Assembly: GCA_013400115.1 (NCBI GenBank)
Contig: VXBP01004070.1
Location: 124,001-188,000 of the forward strand
Source: Rhinopomastus cyanomelas
Taxonomy: Eukaryota > Chordata > Aves > Bucerotiformes > Rhinopomastidae
Direction: 5' to 3'
Length of the DNA: 64,000 bases
Each line of letters starts with the position of its first letter. Within the stretch, counting starts at the first letter, position 1. Both the position numbers and the translations under genes were made by a program. Below are positions 12,675-25,077 of this stretch, piece by piece. The notes beneath the pieces were generated by a model. That model was not told where the DNA came from and did no database searches. It was given only the letters and a program-made list of their open reading frames with translations.

Positions 12675-14506
12675 GAACTAGCTTCTCAAACTTCTCCCTA
12701 TAACATGCACTGTTGCAGTTCTGATAAGAGGCTGCACGTAGCACAAAATAGTAAGTGCTTATTAAGATGTACTGAACCCATTGTTGTGACACACTGAAGT
12801 AAAGAATGAGCAGTGTTTCTCAGGTTTTATCTTGGCACACTGGTAATCACCAGAACAGCCAGCTATTTTGGCTCATCAGGGAAAAGTATTAATGCCACAT
12901 ATACTATATATTCAAATTTATCAATCCTTTCCTTCATGTAACCTTCTATGAGAGTCAATTATTAGCTGTCTTTAATTATACTTCATGACCTTTGTCTTGG
13001 AGAGCATCCAAAGAGTAGATCGTCATGGTATGCAAGTTGGTGAAACATTTTCCAGGCAATATGCCATTCTCAAGATTGTGTAAAACCATCCTTATTAAAA
13101 TTAAGAAAATATTAATATGCATATTTAGGTTATGTATGAATAATGGGAGGAAAATTATTGCTATTATTCCATGGAGTGCTGTTCGGATAGAAGTTTGGGA
13201 CGCGGTTTCACTTTTACTGTAACTCCTAATGACTTCAAAATTGAGAGCTGAGAACAGCAGTGTCACTTCTTTTGCTCCGTTTGCTGACAGAGAGCACTAT
13301 GTTTTATTATCTTCCTGAATCTTCTTTAAATTCATGTGTAAGTGTGAAAAATCTCACCCCACTGCTTTTGAAGCAGCTGTTAGGCAGGATTTGTCCTCAG
13401 AACAATGTTCCTTCTCAGCTGAGTGATTCCAACAATTGAAGTGAAATAAAACTGGCACTGGTTCTCATACAGACCACTGAGATCAGTGAGGGACTACTGG
13501 AGAAAGCAGGTGAATCCTTGAGACTCTGGAATATGCTGAAATCCTTGGCTAGTCACTGCTACTTGTGCAAAGCTACCGTGACTATACCATAACATCTGGT
13601 GCTGGAGATACACTGCAGATGGAATCAAATATGTACAAAGGCAATAATAAAGTCTATGTAGCTACAGATTGACCCATACCTATGGGTTAATTTCAGCCTC
13701 TTGGGAACCACTTATGATTTTACAGCAGTGTTTCTGTAGGTATTTTTAAATCTTATTACTAGAAGCAGTCATGCAAAGAACTAGGAAACCTGACTGAGAG
13801 ACTGATCCTACAAAGACTTGCTGAATGAAGAATTTTAGTTTCCTGAATTTCCCTGTTGCTGGCTTTGTGCAAGTTTGAACTGTAAAGGAAAAGGTTCAGA
13901 TACTTTTAACATTATTGAAGTGTAGTCAAGGACCAACTAATACAAAAATGTTTAAAAACCATTAGCCACACTTTACAAAACTATGTCTTAATATTTATGA
14001 GCTATCTGAGGTCAGCACTCCTGCAACAAGGTTCATCAGGTTAGGACCTTTCTGATGAACCAGAAAAACATTGGAGTTATCAGGGCTCCTTCTTGTTTCT
14101 TACTAAATTTTAGCTGAGATTTAAAAATGCCTAGCATTGTTCTTGTTTAGATTGATTTTTTAACAAATAAGATAGAAATTATTCTTTTCCTTCTGAAACA
14201 AAACCAAACCCAGGCTTCAGAGTGAGCCTTCAATATAGCGATCTTGACTCTGAATTCAGCCAGCAATGTCCACTGCAGCTTGGCATTTTGTTACTTATGT
14301 TAACAAATTGGTCACTTTATTTTTCACACAATTAGTATTTTAAGAAGTAAAACTCTCCAGCTTCTCCCTTTAGAGCTGCTGTATTTTTTAACTGAGGTTT
14401 CTCTCAGCACTTTAAGACAAAATCTCAAATTTAAGAGTTGACTTTACTCCTAGGGATTTCACCTGATGGAAATGGAACAGAGTAGTTATGCATGGACTTG
14501 AAACAT
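12675..14506. other. unique non-coding sequence
   Basis: No repeat or exon recognised. A 96-codon minus frame and a 65-codon plus frame overlap at 12976-13266; neither resembles a known protein and each is likely the other's shadow. Confidence 0.5.
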
Positions 14507-14569
14507 TCATAGAATCACAGAATGCATTGGGTTGGAAGGGACCTTTAAAGGTCCTCTAGTGCAAACCCA
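14507..14569 (-). mobile_element. CR1 LINE, 3' tail only, inverted relative to its neighbour
   Basis: Begins with 'tcatagaatcacagaatg' and continues 'ggttggaagggaccttt', the reverse complement of a CR1 3' terminus. Only about 60 bases remain. About 25 bases further on, a plus-strand CR1 copy of another 3' class begins, giving a head-to-head pair. Because this piece holds a true 3' tail, it is a separate insertion and not a twin-priming inversion of the neighbour. Confidence 0.88.
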
Positions 14570-14594
14570 AACTTCTATTCAACTAAATAGAAGC

Positions 14595-14994
14595 CCTATG
14601 AGGAGAGGCTGAAGGAGCTGGGATTGTTTAGCCTTGAGAAGAGGAGGCTCAGGGGAGACCTTATTGCTGTCTACAACTACCTGAGGGGTGGTTGTGGCCA
14701 GGAGGAGGTTGCTCTCTTCTCTCAGGCAGCCAGCACCAGAACAAGAGGACACAGCCTCAAGCTGCGCCAGGGGAAATTTAGGCTTGAGGTGAGGAGAAAA
14801 TTCTTCACCGAGAGAGTCATTGGCCACTGGAATGGCCTGCCCAGGGAGGTGGTGGAGTCGCCAACTCTGGAGCTGTTCAAGGCAGGATTGGATGTGGCAC
14901 TTGGTGCCATGGTCTAGCCTTGAGCTCTGTGGTGACAGGTTGGACTTGATGATCTATGAGGTCTCTTTCAACCTTGATAATACTGTGATAAATA
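14595..14994 (+). mobile_element. CR1 LINE, young 5'-truncated copy with open ORF2 C-terminal end
   Basis: About 400 bases. A stop-free stretch (14624-14917) reads the C-terminal end of CR1 ORF2, including 'RRLRGDLIAVYNYLRGG' and 'HWNGLPREVVESPTLE', and closes at a TAG after 'LGAMV'. Absence of stops here suggests a fairly recent insertion. The tail ends 'aatactgtgata' and not the common ATTCTATG repeat. The last 115 bases differ from the minus-strand copy at 38331 at only about three positions. It lacks promoter, ORF1, endonuclease and RT core, so it cannot move. Confidence 0.95.
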
Positions 14995-16643
14995 CATGGG
15001 AACATCTCCACTTTTCACTTCTAAATGCAAACCTACCCTTTACACTAAAAAGCCATGAGTGAAACAGCTCAGAGGTAGTTTCTCAGTTACTGTCAATCTG
15101 CCCTTTGTTATTTAGTGGTCTAGAAGCGTATCTCAGAGGCTTCTGTCTTGATCATCATGTCTTACCCCTTCACTTTGTCTATTTCTGCCTATACTATTCC
15201 CTTATTTGTCACTTTTGAACCCTTCATGCATGTTTTTCAGGACTCGGTGGTTTTCCACCAATATTTGTCTGTGGTTGAAAAATTATTCACATTTTTATAC
15301 TCAGTTCAGTGGTGTCCTCTAAAGATTTCTGAACCTCTTGATACCAGATAAATTACACAGTGACTATAATGTGGATTTAGATGCATAATGTGGACTAACA
15401 TATTTCTAAACTGAAAGCAAGGTATCAGAGCTTGTCTCATGGTTTCAGTGCTGTGAAGGGCTTGTGATAGTTTAAAGTAATAGTTTTTACTTAATTATAA
15501 TGATCCTTTTATGAACAGAATCTCTTTTCTGTTAGTAGTCAAATGTGGTTTTTAATTTGGACAGTTCATTGCAAATAAGTTGTGTTTTCTTGGCTTAGGT
15601 AATTATTCTCACTAAGTTAATGGAAAGGACTGTTCAGGCTTTAAAACCTCCTAGCTCTCTGTAGAACACTTATTAAAGGGAGTGGAGAGTATGCATTCTC
15701 TTTGATCACTTTAATGAACCTCAATGTTTTTATTGTCACTTCACTTATATGCAAAATGAAGTGCAACTGTGTATTAGCTACTAATTAGAGTTTTATTTAA
15801 AAAACAAAAGCAAACTATGTCACAATTAAGATTTTGAATTATATCGTTTTGAATGGTTATCAAAGAGCAAGACAAATCTCTTTTCATTTTAAAATGCATG
15901 CACCTTTCTGCAGAGCTTTTACTTTTGGTCGCTTTTATGACCATAAGGACTTGTCAAAAAGGCAAATGACAGTGTGGCCATCGTCACAACCTTTGCCAGC
16001 CTATGGGCAGCAGCAGAAAGGAGAAAATATTTTGAGAGCAACATGACATTTTTATCTCCCCATTGGTCTCTGGTGCAACATTTGCATTTACATTTCCTGC
16101 AGCAAATGTAACAGCATGCTAATAAACCTCTCAGGCAATGAATAGCCATTGGCTACAAGTAAGGACTAAAGCCATTGAATCATGTTTTACTTACAGGGAT
16201 CACACTGAGGTAATCACTTACCATTTTTATTCTGTACATCCACGGCACGTTGCACTATGCATGAGATAAAATGCTCTCATAACTCTGTTCTCAGTCCAGA
16301 TCCATTATCTCCAGCAATGATTCAAGAGATAGTGTAGGGCAAGGGATGGTGTGTTCACTGTATTAGCTGAACTGTTAATGATGCAGTTCTTCATGTGCTA
16401 CCTGGTAAAATGACAGCATAAGCACGACTCTGACACAAACAGATGTTCAGGAGGTAGGGGAGGTAACTGAAGAGTAATCTTAAGTCCAAAGAATAAAGCC
16501 ACAGTGGCATAATTTAAAAAGCAAGCACCCAAGAAGGTATGTCAAATAGCTTTTAATGTGGGAAAATTACACACAAAGCACCCAATTTCTCTGGAAAATG
16601 TAAGAAATAAGTCATCAGAATAGGCTGTGTAAATTAACAAAAA
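14995..16643. other. unique non-coding sequence
   Basis: AT-rich, with no recognised element. The part at 15900-16150 has slightly higher complexity and two opposed short frames (15834-16046 plus, 15919-16149 minus) without domain resemblance. Confidence 0.5.
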
Positions 16644-16712
16644 TCATGGATTGAGTCAGTTTTACAGGCTGGAAGGGACCTCGAAAGATTATCTAAGTCC
16701 ATCTAGGCTGGA
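16644..16712 (-). mobile_element. CR1-type 3' tail of a 5S-CR1 chimera
   Basis: The reverse complement reads a CR1 3' terminus: a 'tagataatctttcgaggtc' block, then 'ccttccagcctg', ending in a decayed terminal repeat near 'caatccatg'. It lies immediately downstream, on the same (minus) strand, of a 5S rRNA-like segment at 16720-16786. Together they form a unit of 5S 3' half plus CR1 tail, the layout expected of a SINE or of a template-switch product made by CR1 machinery. Confidence 0.8.
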
Positions 16713-16719
16713 GCAGGTT

Positions 16720-16786
16720 AAGCCCTGGTATACCCAGACTATCTCCCATCCGAGTACAAAGCAGGCCTGACCCTGCTTAGCTAATC
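16720..16786 (-). pseudogene. 5S rRNA 3'-half fragment fused to a CR1 tail
   Basis: On the minus strand the sequence matches the second half of vertebrate 5S rRNA: 'gctaagcagggtc', 'ggcctg', 'gtact', 'ggatgggaga', 'ctggg' and 'atacc' appear in order with single-base differences, roughly 85% identity by eye over about 57 bases. This spans the internal pol III control region from the A box onward. The first half of 5S is absent. It is therefore not a functional rRNA gene. Known 5S-derived SINEs (the SINE3 type of fish, AmnSINE1 of amniotes) carry a 5S head; here the partner is a CR1 tail. Whether it is a member of a SINE family or a one-off chimera cannot be told from one copy. Confidence 0.8.
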
Positions 16787-19700
16787 CAACATTTCATCTC
16801 TGTCTCTTTACTCACTCCTCTGGGCAACCTACGTAGCATCCAAGGCCAAGTGAAAATAAAAGTATGCAGAAGAGGACATCAGTTTAGTGCATAAATCTTA
16901 CTTTACAGGTTATATTTGACTTCAGTTATAAAGAAATGTGTACTTATGTACATCTTTTTAATAAGAGATGAAATTACCCTTCTAAGATTGTTCCCATTTC
17001 TTTAAGGAAATCATAAATGAAAGATTATTTCATGTGCACTACCAGTGATTGTATAGTAAGCAATACCTGGTTACTAAGAAAAAGCTTACTGGCTACTGGA
17101 GTGTAAAACAGAGCAATACTTAGAGACAGGAAGGAAATACGGAGTTAAGTAAATTTTCCACTTTATATAGCTCATGCTTTTTCATCACATTAGATTCTTA
17201 ATCCCACTCAGCCCTTGAAGAGTCTTCACTCTAATGCAGACAAACAATGGCACTCCTGGTGCTATCTGACAGCAGTCTTCAGGGTGACAAGATCTTCCAA
17301 CAGGTCCTCTGTAGAAATGAAATAAAACGATGTTCAAATAGCTACACTGAGTTCATGCCACTGTGCCATTGAAAATAATCTTAATTTTTGCATGTATTTC
17401 CCCTAGACTTGTTGACTGAAACTTGCTGCACAACGGCTAGTTCTCAGCTTCCCCCTGGCAGCAGTGCTGCAGGTCTAGGGATGTGAGGTAGCCAGATACC
17501 ACAAACTGAGTAGCTGGGCCCCACAGCCAGATATTTTTCAATAACCTAGAATAATTGATATGAAACTCGGAGAGATGCAATCCCTTTCTGTCTTGCTTAT
17601 TGATGTTCTTGTGATTTGTCCACCGATAATTTCAGTACTTTCTTGGGCAAGTGACCTGAATAAGCTGAGAGCCAAGGTGTTCGTTTGAAGCAATCATTTT
17701 GGTGTCTTCACTAACACTAGTAGGAACAATGTTCCCACTTTACTTTGATCAGACAAAAACCTCTAATAATGTTCCATTTGGCTTTAAAAAACAAAACATT
17801 TTTTCCTTTTCACATATGCACCAACATTGCTTAATTAAAGATGCTGTTTCATTAACTGATGTGTCAACAATGGCACCCAAAGGTTTAAGAAAGAGGACAA
17901 TGAGATGTGTGTTGGGTTCTCTCATTAGCCCTGTAAGACTGCTGAATCATGGAAAAGAACACAAACTGGCCAAGCTTTTGCCTTATAACCTTGACTTAGG
18001 GCCAAATAGTCACGTAGTTGTAGAATTCATGTTGCCTCTCTGGCTACCCTACATGAAAGCGGAAATGTGAGAGACTTCTGTTCCTTTCTTCACTACAGCT
18101 TTCTGTCCCCATACAAGTTTCACTTGAATCAAACTAAGATTTTCTTCATCTCTTTTTTATTTATTGCTACCACACACTTTCCATTGGCTTGTGTGGATTT
18201 TCATCACACAAACAGAAGTCAGTGTTACCAGGAATCATAACGCCGTATACTGATACCTTGAAATCCTTCCCAGAAATATATATATACCAAACACCTTTTT
18301 TCCAAAGAAAATTCTTCTATGAATTGCTTCTGGTCTAAAATATTTTATGGTACTTCCTCACAAATCTTCCTATACTGAGAATCTGTCCCATGTCTAGTCC
18401 TTGCCACACCATCCCCAGCACACCAAAACTGACACACAGATGTCATATGGAAGATGGGGAAACAAGAAGAGGCAGAGGACAGCAGCTGGAGAATGGAACG
18501 AGTTATGTGCCAGAATCAAAGCTAGCAGCACACTCTGGGCACAGCAGCAGATTGGCAGGATCTGAATACTTTATCTTCTGAGTGCTGAGAACGTCCAGCT
18601 CTCACCTGCTAGCTGCTCTCCTGAAATTCCCCAAGATTTGCCAGACAAGACGCACTGTAAAATACCCAACTGAGGGATCTGTAACTGGAGTGCATACTCA
18701 GTCTTTTGTAATCAGCTCTCCAGAACCACCCCTGCTCTCAGTGTGTTGTTGACAAACAAACCTGTTACTCTATCAGATGTAGTATGCCAACATGGCATGA
18801 ATTCTGTCTAACCTTCATAAGTGAGAAAAATTATACCCTTAAAAAGTCACTTTTGAATTAACTAACTAATCATTCATTGCCCATGGCACTAATAAGTCAT
18901 TAGTTGTGTAGTGGCTCATTATAAAGTGCAGTATGTAAAAGAGCTCATTTATGCAACTCCTTACTGGATGTTGATTAGGTTATTTATAGATAACCCATGC
19001 TTATGATCAATTATGACTTACATCACTGTGAGTGTGCCTTTTCTGTAACAAGGTAAAGACTCATTTAAAAGATCTTTAGAATTAAAATATTGTACAAGAT
19101 ACTAGTATGATATCTGTACCCTCCAGAGAAAGGGACCTTTTGTCTTGCTATGTTGAAATCTGTTCCCATTTGCTCTTTAGGGGTTTTCTTATAATGGCTG
19201 TTCTGTCTACTTGAGTTATTCATACTTCTTGAAGAAATCTGCACTATAAGAACTAAGCTAAAATGCACGTTGTAAACAGACTTCAATGCATGAAGGCAGT
19301 TAAACAGCATTATTCCAGCTTTAGATGCTAATGTTCCAAGTGCTTCAGAATTACAATATGAAGTCAAAGTTACTGAATAGAATAACTTGCATTCAGAAAA
19401 CACTTGGAATGAAAAGAGACATAATTAGCCCAAAGAGAGGTAAAGGGAAAAAAAAGATATTAGCAGAAATCTGTCAATTTAGAGCCACTGAAGTAATTGT
19501 TTAATTTCTCCTTTTCTATTTTTGCCTCAGGAATAGAATTTACAACCAAACAATTCAAAACATTCATCTATCTTTAAGAAGAACATAAGCAAAATGTAAA
19601 AACATATATCAACTCCTCTTCACCTAAAAAAGCTGACAATAGGTTTTATCCTAACACACAAACACAGAAATCCTTTATCCCTACTGGAATGGATCGTCAA

Positions 19701-22700
19701 TAAGGACAGCACTTAGCAGTCTTAGAATACTTCCTGTGGCATGAGCCAAAAACCCAGCCTTGTTAGCCATGGAAACCCTTTAATATATCCCTGTCTCTTG
19801 TGGTCATTAGACTTTCATGCCTGGAAGGGCTGGAAGGAGGAGGATGCAGCAATCTGAAGGAGTTCCAGTTCTCTTTCTGGAGCAAAAAAAGACTGGCTGG
19901 GACAAGGAAAAGAAACCCCAACTTTTTTTGCAGAGAGCAGCTTTGCAAATTGTGAAAATATCAAGCAGCCAGATAGGAGGAAAAGGCACTGGTCCATAAA
20001 TTGCATGCAGCATCTCTGAGCAGGGAGAAACCATCTGGTCTTCACTGCGCTTATCAGAACTCAGGTGTCCTGTGAGATTTCAACCTCTGGAGAGCTGCCT
20101 GGGACTTGTTAATGTGAATCTGTCCAGAAAGAAGTAGTAGATGGAAGAAATTGATGTAGATCTGAGCAAAGAACTCCAAGACAGAGTAGAGCAGAAGTCT
20201 GTGTTAGCACTGAGTGTTTGCTGTCCTAGGAGGTTTGTTGGGATGATATATACAAAGCAGGGTTATGATCTTAAATAAATCTGGCAGACAGAAAGGTTTC
20301 TTTGGCCCTTTTCCACCAAAGTGAGGCATTATCCATGGACAGCACCACCAGGAATAAGAAATTGCTTTTTCTCCACAAGTGCAATGTATGTTCCACTGTG
20401 GGCACCCAGAAAACACTGCTCTTATATCATGAGCAAGGGAAGAGTCACATTAATGCTGTAGAAGGCAAGTAAGTTGATCGCACGAGTACTGCAGAGTAAA
20501 TCACACTATGGTAGCCATATTCTCTCTCCTCAAAGTAGTGAGAGCAAGTAAAAGGCACTATTTACAATATGAGCATCACTTTACAGGAAATTCCTATATG
20601 CCCTGTGACTCTGCTAATTTGCCTTCAAAGCAGCTGTTGACAGCTTTCTTTGGTGGTCACATAAGGTAAAAGGCCCCAGTTTCTGTGAATCAATACCCTA
20701 CCATTTGTTCAAAGGCATCAAAGCTCTCTATGACATAGAGGAATTGGCTGGAAAATCTATCAGCAAGAGCTTGCTAAAGCCAAGGTCCAGTAACATATTA
20801 ATCAAAACCAGGAATCTTTAAACACAGGAGAAATATTTAACACAAAGTACTCCAGGTAAATTTAATCATAGCAATTATTCTCATGCTTATGATACACAAG
20901 CCTTAAAGTGGCTGTTGCATCAGGGCATGGGCTTGATTCCCAGTTATCCCACAGAAGGGAAGATGCCTTACAATTTGGTAGTTATGTAGTAGTCAGACTC
21001 AAACTCTCATTTGCATGTAGAAATGCTCATTTGAGCATCCTGGGAGCATTTTTGTATGAGCTAATGAATGAAAACATGAACAGTGTGTATGTAAAATAAA
21101 TAGATCAAAAACATTATTTAAAAATCAAAGGAAAGATATCTCCTAATCCAGTTAAATTAAATTCAATTGGATCCTATTCAGTCACCTTCATAACTGTTTA
21201 AAATGGTGATTGTGCAAAGCTTGTGTTACCAAAGTTAATCTAATATTTATGCAATCAAAGTTAATGTTAAGGCATATAATGATTTTACAAGATGAGCTGT
21301 GAATATAAATGACAAATTAACATAATTATTAAAGATCATAATATTTGCATGGAGAAACAATATTTTGCAGAAGTAATGGTTTGTCTCATTAGCTGTAAGA
21401 AGAATCTATGTATTATTTATTTGATTCTTCTTCTTTGACCTTTTTGTCCAGTTTTTTAAACAGCAGCAGTGAAAGAGGAGTGGGTTTATAGTTAAAAGAA
21501 TTATATTTAAGTACATGGATAATTCTGACCTCTGTGGCTCCTACTTGGATCTTGAGTCCAATCCACCCTGGTCATTGGCTTAAACAAGAACACAACAGAC
21601 TTCTTCCTTGTCCTCTTGCCTTTTAAACTGATATTCCAATGACACAGTTTATGGAGCTGCCTTGTCTGAGTGAAAAAACAGAGACAAAAAGCCTTGGGGA
21701 GCTTCATGCAGTTTCCCCAGAGCTGAGGTCCACAGTGAGGCTTCCTCTTCTGTCTCTCTGGGTAGGTTCTTGCTCATCCCCCAGGGCAGCAGACTTGGAG
21801 GATGGCTGTGCTTCTCCTGTCACATAGCAAAGAAAGAAGTGATGCCTGGCTTGTCGAAAGGAGAGGCGTTTTTCATGTGTCATTCTCTTATCTTGCACTT
21901 TTATGCCATGGTAATACAATCAGGCTTTGTTTCTTTGTGATATACCAGCTGGGAAGAAGCCACAAAGCCAAAGTCCCTCTGAATTCTAAACTTGCAAATG
22001 TTTTCTATTCTAAACTTATGCATGATGTTTATAATTTCAGGAAAGCAAGGCTTTGCCTTCCTTTGTAAAAAGCTCAGTTTATCCATCTTCAATAAGGATA
22101 CTGTAGAAGAATTCTTATTTTTTCTATAATTTCCATTAATTATGCTGTAGTTTATTCTAAATGTCTTTTGGGTTTGTCTAAAATTACAACTTGTTAAAAT
22201 GCCTGACTATCATCCACCTGTGATAGAGATGTTTGTCTGAAATCTCTCAAAACCTTACCAAGTATCAAAGACAGGTAGTAGCCTGAGTAGTTGTGGACTT
22301 AACCATTCAATACAAAGACACCCTCCTATTGTCATTCCATGCCACAGAACGAAACAGTTAGTATCTGTGAACTTTCTAATCAGCGAGTAGAACAGAGGTG
22401 GCTTTAGGAGTAGAATAAACGACATCCCTCAAAACTAGTGGACTTTGAAATACACTCCCAATTTTATGTGAAGCTAATGAACCCTAACAGCTGAGTTTCA
22501 ATGAAACTGTCCTTGTAAGTGTTGGCCTGTTCAAACGTATGTATTTGATAATCGTATGGGTGAACTGGGCTTCTCAAATTCTGTGGACACACTTTGTGCA
22601 TAACCATGTAAGCAGACACAACATAGGTGATGTTTTTTCATCACCAATAATGCTACCTGTAAGCCTGCTGCATATGCATTCGTGATTATCCTATATGTTT

Positions 22701-24570
22701 ATTATCATGTTATAGTGACATCAGCTCTTCTGTGATCAGACAGTAAAAAATAATGAGAGAGGGTTCTATAACTCTATAATTGATGAACACCGTACTTGTT
22801 GCAGGAGATTATCTTTGTCCTTATGCAAGTTATTTATTTGTTGCCTGCTTTTGGTGTACCCTTTGAAATTAAATTGAAATTATGGAATGCCTTAAAGCCT
22901 ATCGTATACCAGCTGGCTCAGTCAGCTGGCTCGTCAGTCAATGCAGACTGCAAATCACAATTATTTTGACCCTGATTGGGAGGCTATTTTGGGAAGTGTG
23001 CCAGTGTAACGAACAAGTTGTACTGAAGAGATCATACCCTTTGTGACTGGTGAAATGAAGACCACAGAAATAATCATGACTGCACAATAACAACTTCTAT
23101 TAAAAAAAATGCTGGCCAAAAAGGTTTTGAGAAGACTCCCATAGACAATCTGCATCCTACTCTTCTCTCCAAACGTTCTGTCTTAGTGCTTTTCACTTTC
23201 CCTCCCCCTTCCACTTCTTTTTTTCCATTCCCTAATGTAATTATTCTCTTTTCCAGCTGTCTTGAAGCTCTTGCTGGACAGCTACTGTTTTACAAGATGC
23301 TGCTCTGGCTTTCACTCTTACCTCTTTCCTTATTATCCAAAGGTTCATGCCAAAAAGAAATGATTATTCATATATTCTTGTGGAAATCAGGTGTCACAGG
23401 ATGCTACTGATTCACATCACTGTAATTTTTTAGTGTCAGATGGGAAGCTTAATGAGTTTTAGAGGTTGTTTCCTTCTTTTGACTAACATCAAACTATAAG
23501 CTGATTCATTCATGTCCAGACCTTCTTTAAGGTCTGTTACCCTAGCCTAGCTGGTTTTTACTGGGGAACTTCTTTTTAAATTAAAATATAAATCATACAG
23601 ATTTTTTTAAACACACACAAACTGCTGCTTTAAAGCCTGGATTGCTAAAACACTTTGTTTCTACAGCCTTGCTAAAGACAATGACTGTCATTATATCACA
23701 CTGTATTACACTGCTGGGATGCTTTATGAACTTTCATAAATATAAGACCTCTGTAGATTTAGGTGTGTAGGGATGCCCCCAGTTACCCAGACACATACAT
23801 CCCCAGCCGAGTCCCTCACACTCTCACCAGACTTTTCCAATGCATTGTCTTCATGATTCATCCATAACCTAAAGCTACATCCCATAAGTACCTGCCAACC
23901 TGCCTTGCTGCTTTCCTTCAGATCACAAATCCTTCCTTTGCTTTATTCTAATGCTTACACAACCCCTGACAAAACTGTTGTCACTCATACGAGCGTTACC
24001 TCGTGGTGCCTTTGCAGTCTCTGCCTGCCTGCACTTGCCACTGAGCCATCCTAAATCTAAATTGCCTGCTCTGCTCTTCTGTTTGCACAGTACCTTGTGC
24101 AGTGAATGCAGGAGCGCTGCCTGTGCTGCTTTAAGATTTTGTAGTTAAAATAAACAGCAGTAATTATTAAATAGTACCTGGCAGCTAGATTATCTTGCTC
24201 ATAAGGGGAAAAAGAAAGAGGTATTATTGAAACAACACTCTTTCCTAGTGAAGTGCTGTGATAGTTCTTTCTTTTCTGGGCTTGTCCGAAGAAAATCTCA
24301 TTTTGCCTTCAAGAAAATAAATTCTTTTCCATGAAAGGTTTGTCTAGAGGTAGGATTTACCATTAAAATTGCTTAAATACCTCCATCCTCAGTTTTGAAT
24401 TGGAAAGTCAGAGCAGCGTTTTTAGGGAATTGCATGTTCTGTGATCTCCTCTGGGAGCAGACTAGGAGGAAGGGGGTAGGACAGTATTCGCTGTGCCAAC
24501 GTGCTTGCCTTCCTCATTTCAAGAACACCATGCGCCAAATCTCTGTTCCACATCTCTCTCATAAAGCTGA
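16787..24570. other. long unique non-coding interval
   Basis: Nearly 8 kb with no recognised CR1 copy. Many short open frames occur; the longest is a 123-codon plus frame at 17699-18070 with no domain resemblance and no splice context. Slightly more GC-rich parts are at 18380-18600 and 23770-24130. A short AT run lies at 18276-18286. Nothing supports a gene, but single small exons cannot be excluded without conservation data. Confidence 0.5.
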
Positions 24571-24799
24571 TTGTTCATGGCACTTACCCAAGCTGCTTTC
24601 CTCATTGATGAACTTGAAATGCTCTCTCACCTTGGCATGGATTCAACTATGTCAGTTAAATCAGAAAGAAGGAAAGTCAGGCCAACAGCAAAATCATCTT
24701 TCCTGGAGAAATACGATGCTGACCCAGAAACAGCACTGAGCAGCCGGAACATCATTACTGTGTGCAATGTGGTTCTAGCAGAAGAGGGGTGTTTAACAG
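24571..24799 (+). other. protein-like open stretch abutting CR1, origin unknown
   Basis: Between a stop at 24568-24570 and the start of a CR1 fragment lie 76 stop-free codons whose translation looks more like real protein than its neighbours. It includes 'FLIDELEMLSHLGMD', 'SVKSERRKVRPTAKSS' and 'FLEKYDADPETALSSRN'. It does not resemble the CR1 RT sequence that normally precedes the 'SKCRVLHFG' block that follows. Splice signals are weak: AG at 24591-24592 with a modest pyrimidine tract, and GT at 24760 or 24762 without a good donor consensus. It could be a host exon, a retrocopied mRNA piece joined to CR1 by template switching, or chance. I do not recognise the protein. Confidence 0.3.
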
Positions 24800-25077
24800 A
24801 AGAGTCTAAGTGTCGGGTTCTGCATTTTGGCTATAACCATCCCAGGCTGGGAATGGAGTTCTTGGAGAGCTCTCAGGTGGAGAGAGACTTGGGGCTACTA
24901 GTGGACAGCAAACTTAACATGAGTCAGCAGTGTGCCCAGNTGGTGTTCAGGGTTAAGCTGGATGAGGTGCTGAGTGGCATGATCCAGATGTTTAGGATTA
25001 CTGGGTTTATTTAGGTTAAGTTGGACTGGATGATCTTTAAGGTCTTTTCCAACCTTAGCGTTACTGTGATACTGTGA
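24800..25077 (+). mobile_element. CR1 LINE, RT C-terminal fragment plus 3' tail, joined at an N
   Basis: The first part encodes CR1 ORF2 just downstream of the RT core ('ESKCRVLHFG', then 'VERDLGLLVDSKLNMSQQCA'). At 24940 there is a single N, after which the sequence jumps to the 3' region ('ggttaagctggatgagg', 'tggactggatgatcttta') and ends 'actgtgatactgtga'. Several hundred bases expected between these blocks are missing. The single N suggests that an assembly join removed them, though a real deletion is possible. The tail belongs to the ACTGTGAT-ending class. Confidence 0.93.

Noticed and set aside
14507..14994. Twin-priming inversion of a single CR1
   Set aside because: The inverted part holds a 3' terminal tail, so two separate elements are needed.
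16720..16786. Functional 5S rRNA gene
   Set aside because: Only the 3' half is present, with several substitutions and no tandem array, and it is joined to a CR1 tail.
17699..18070. 123-codon plus-strand open frame
   Set aside because: No recognisable domain, no splice context, no supporting neighbours; a frame of this length is plausible by chance in 64 kb.
19763..20045. Four overlapping short frames on both strands
   Set aside because: All frames are open at once in a locally stop-poor stretch; none has a domain.
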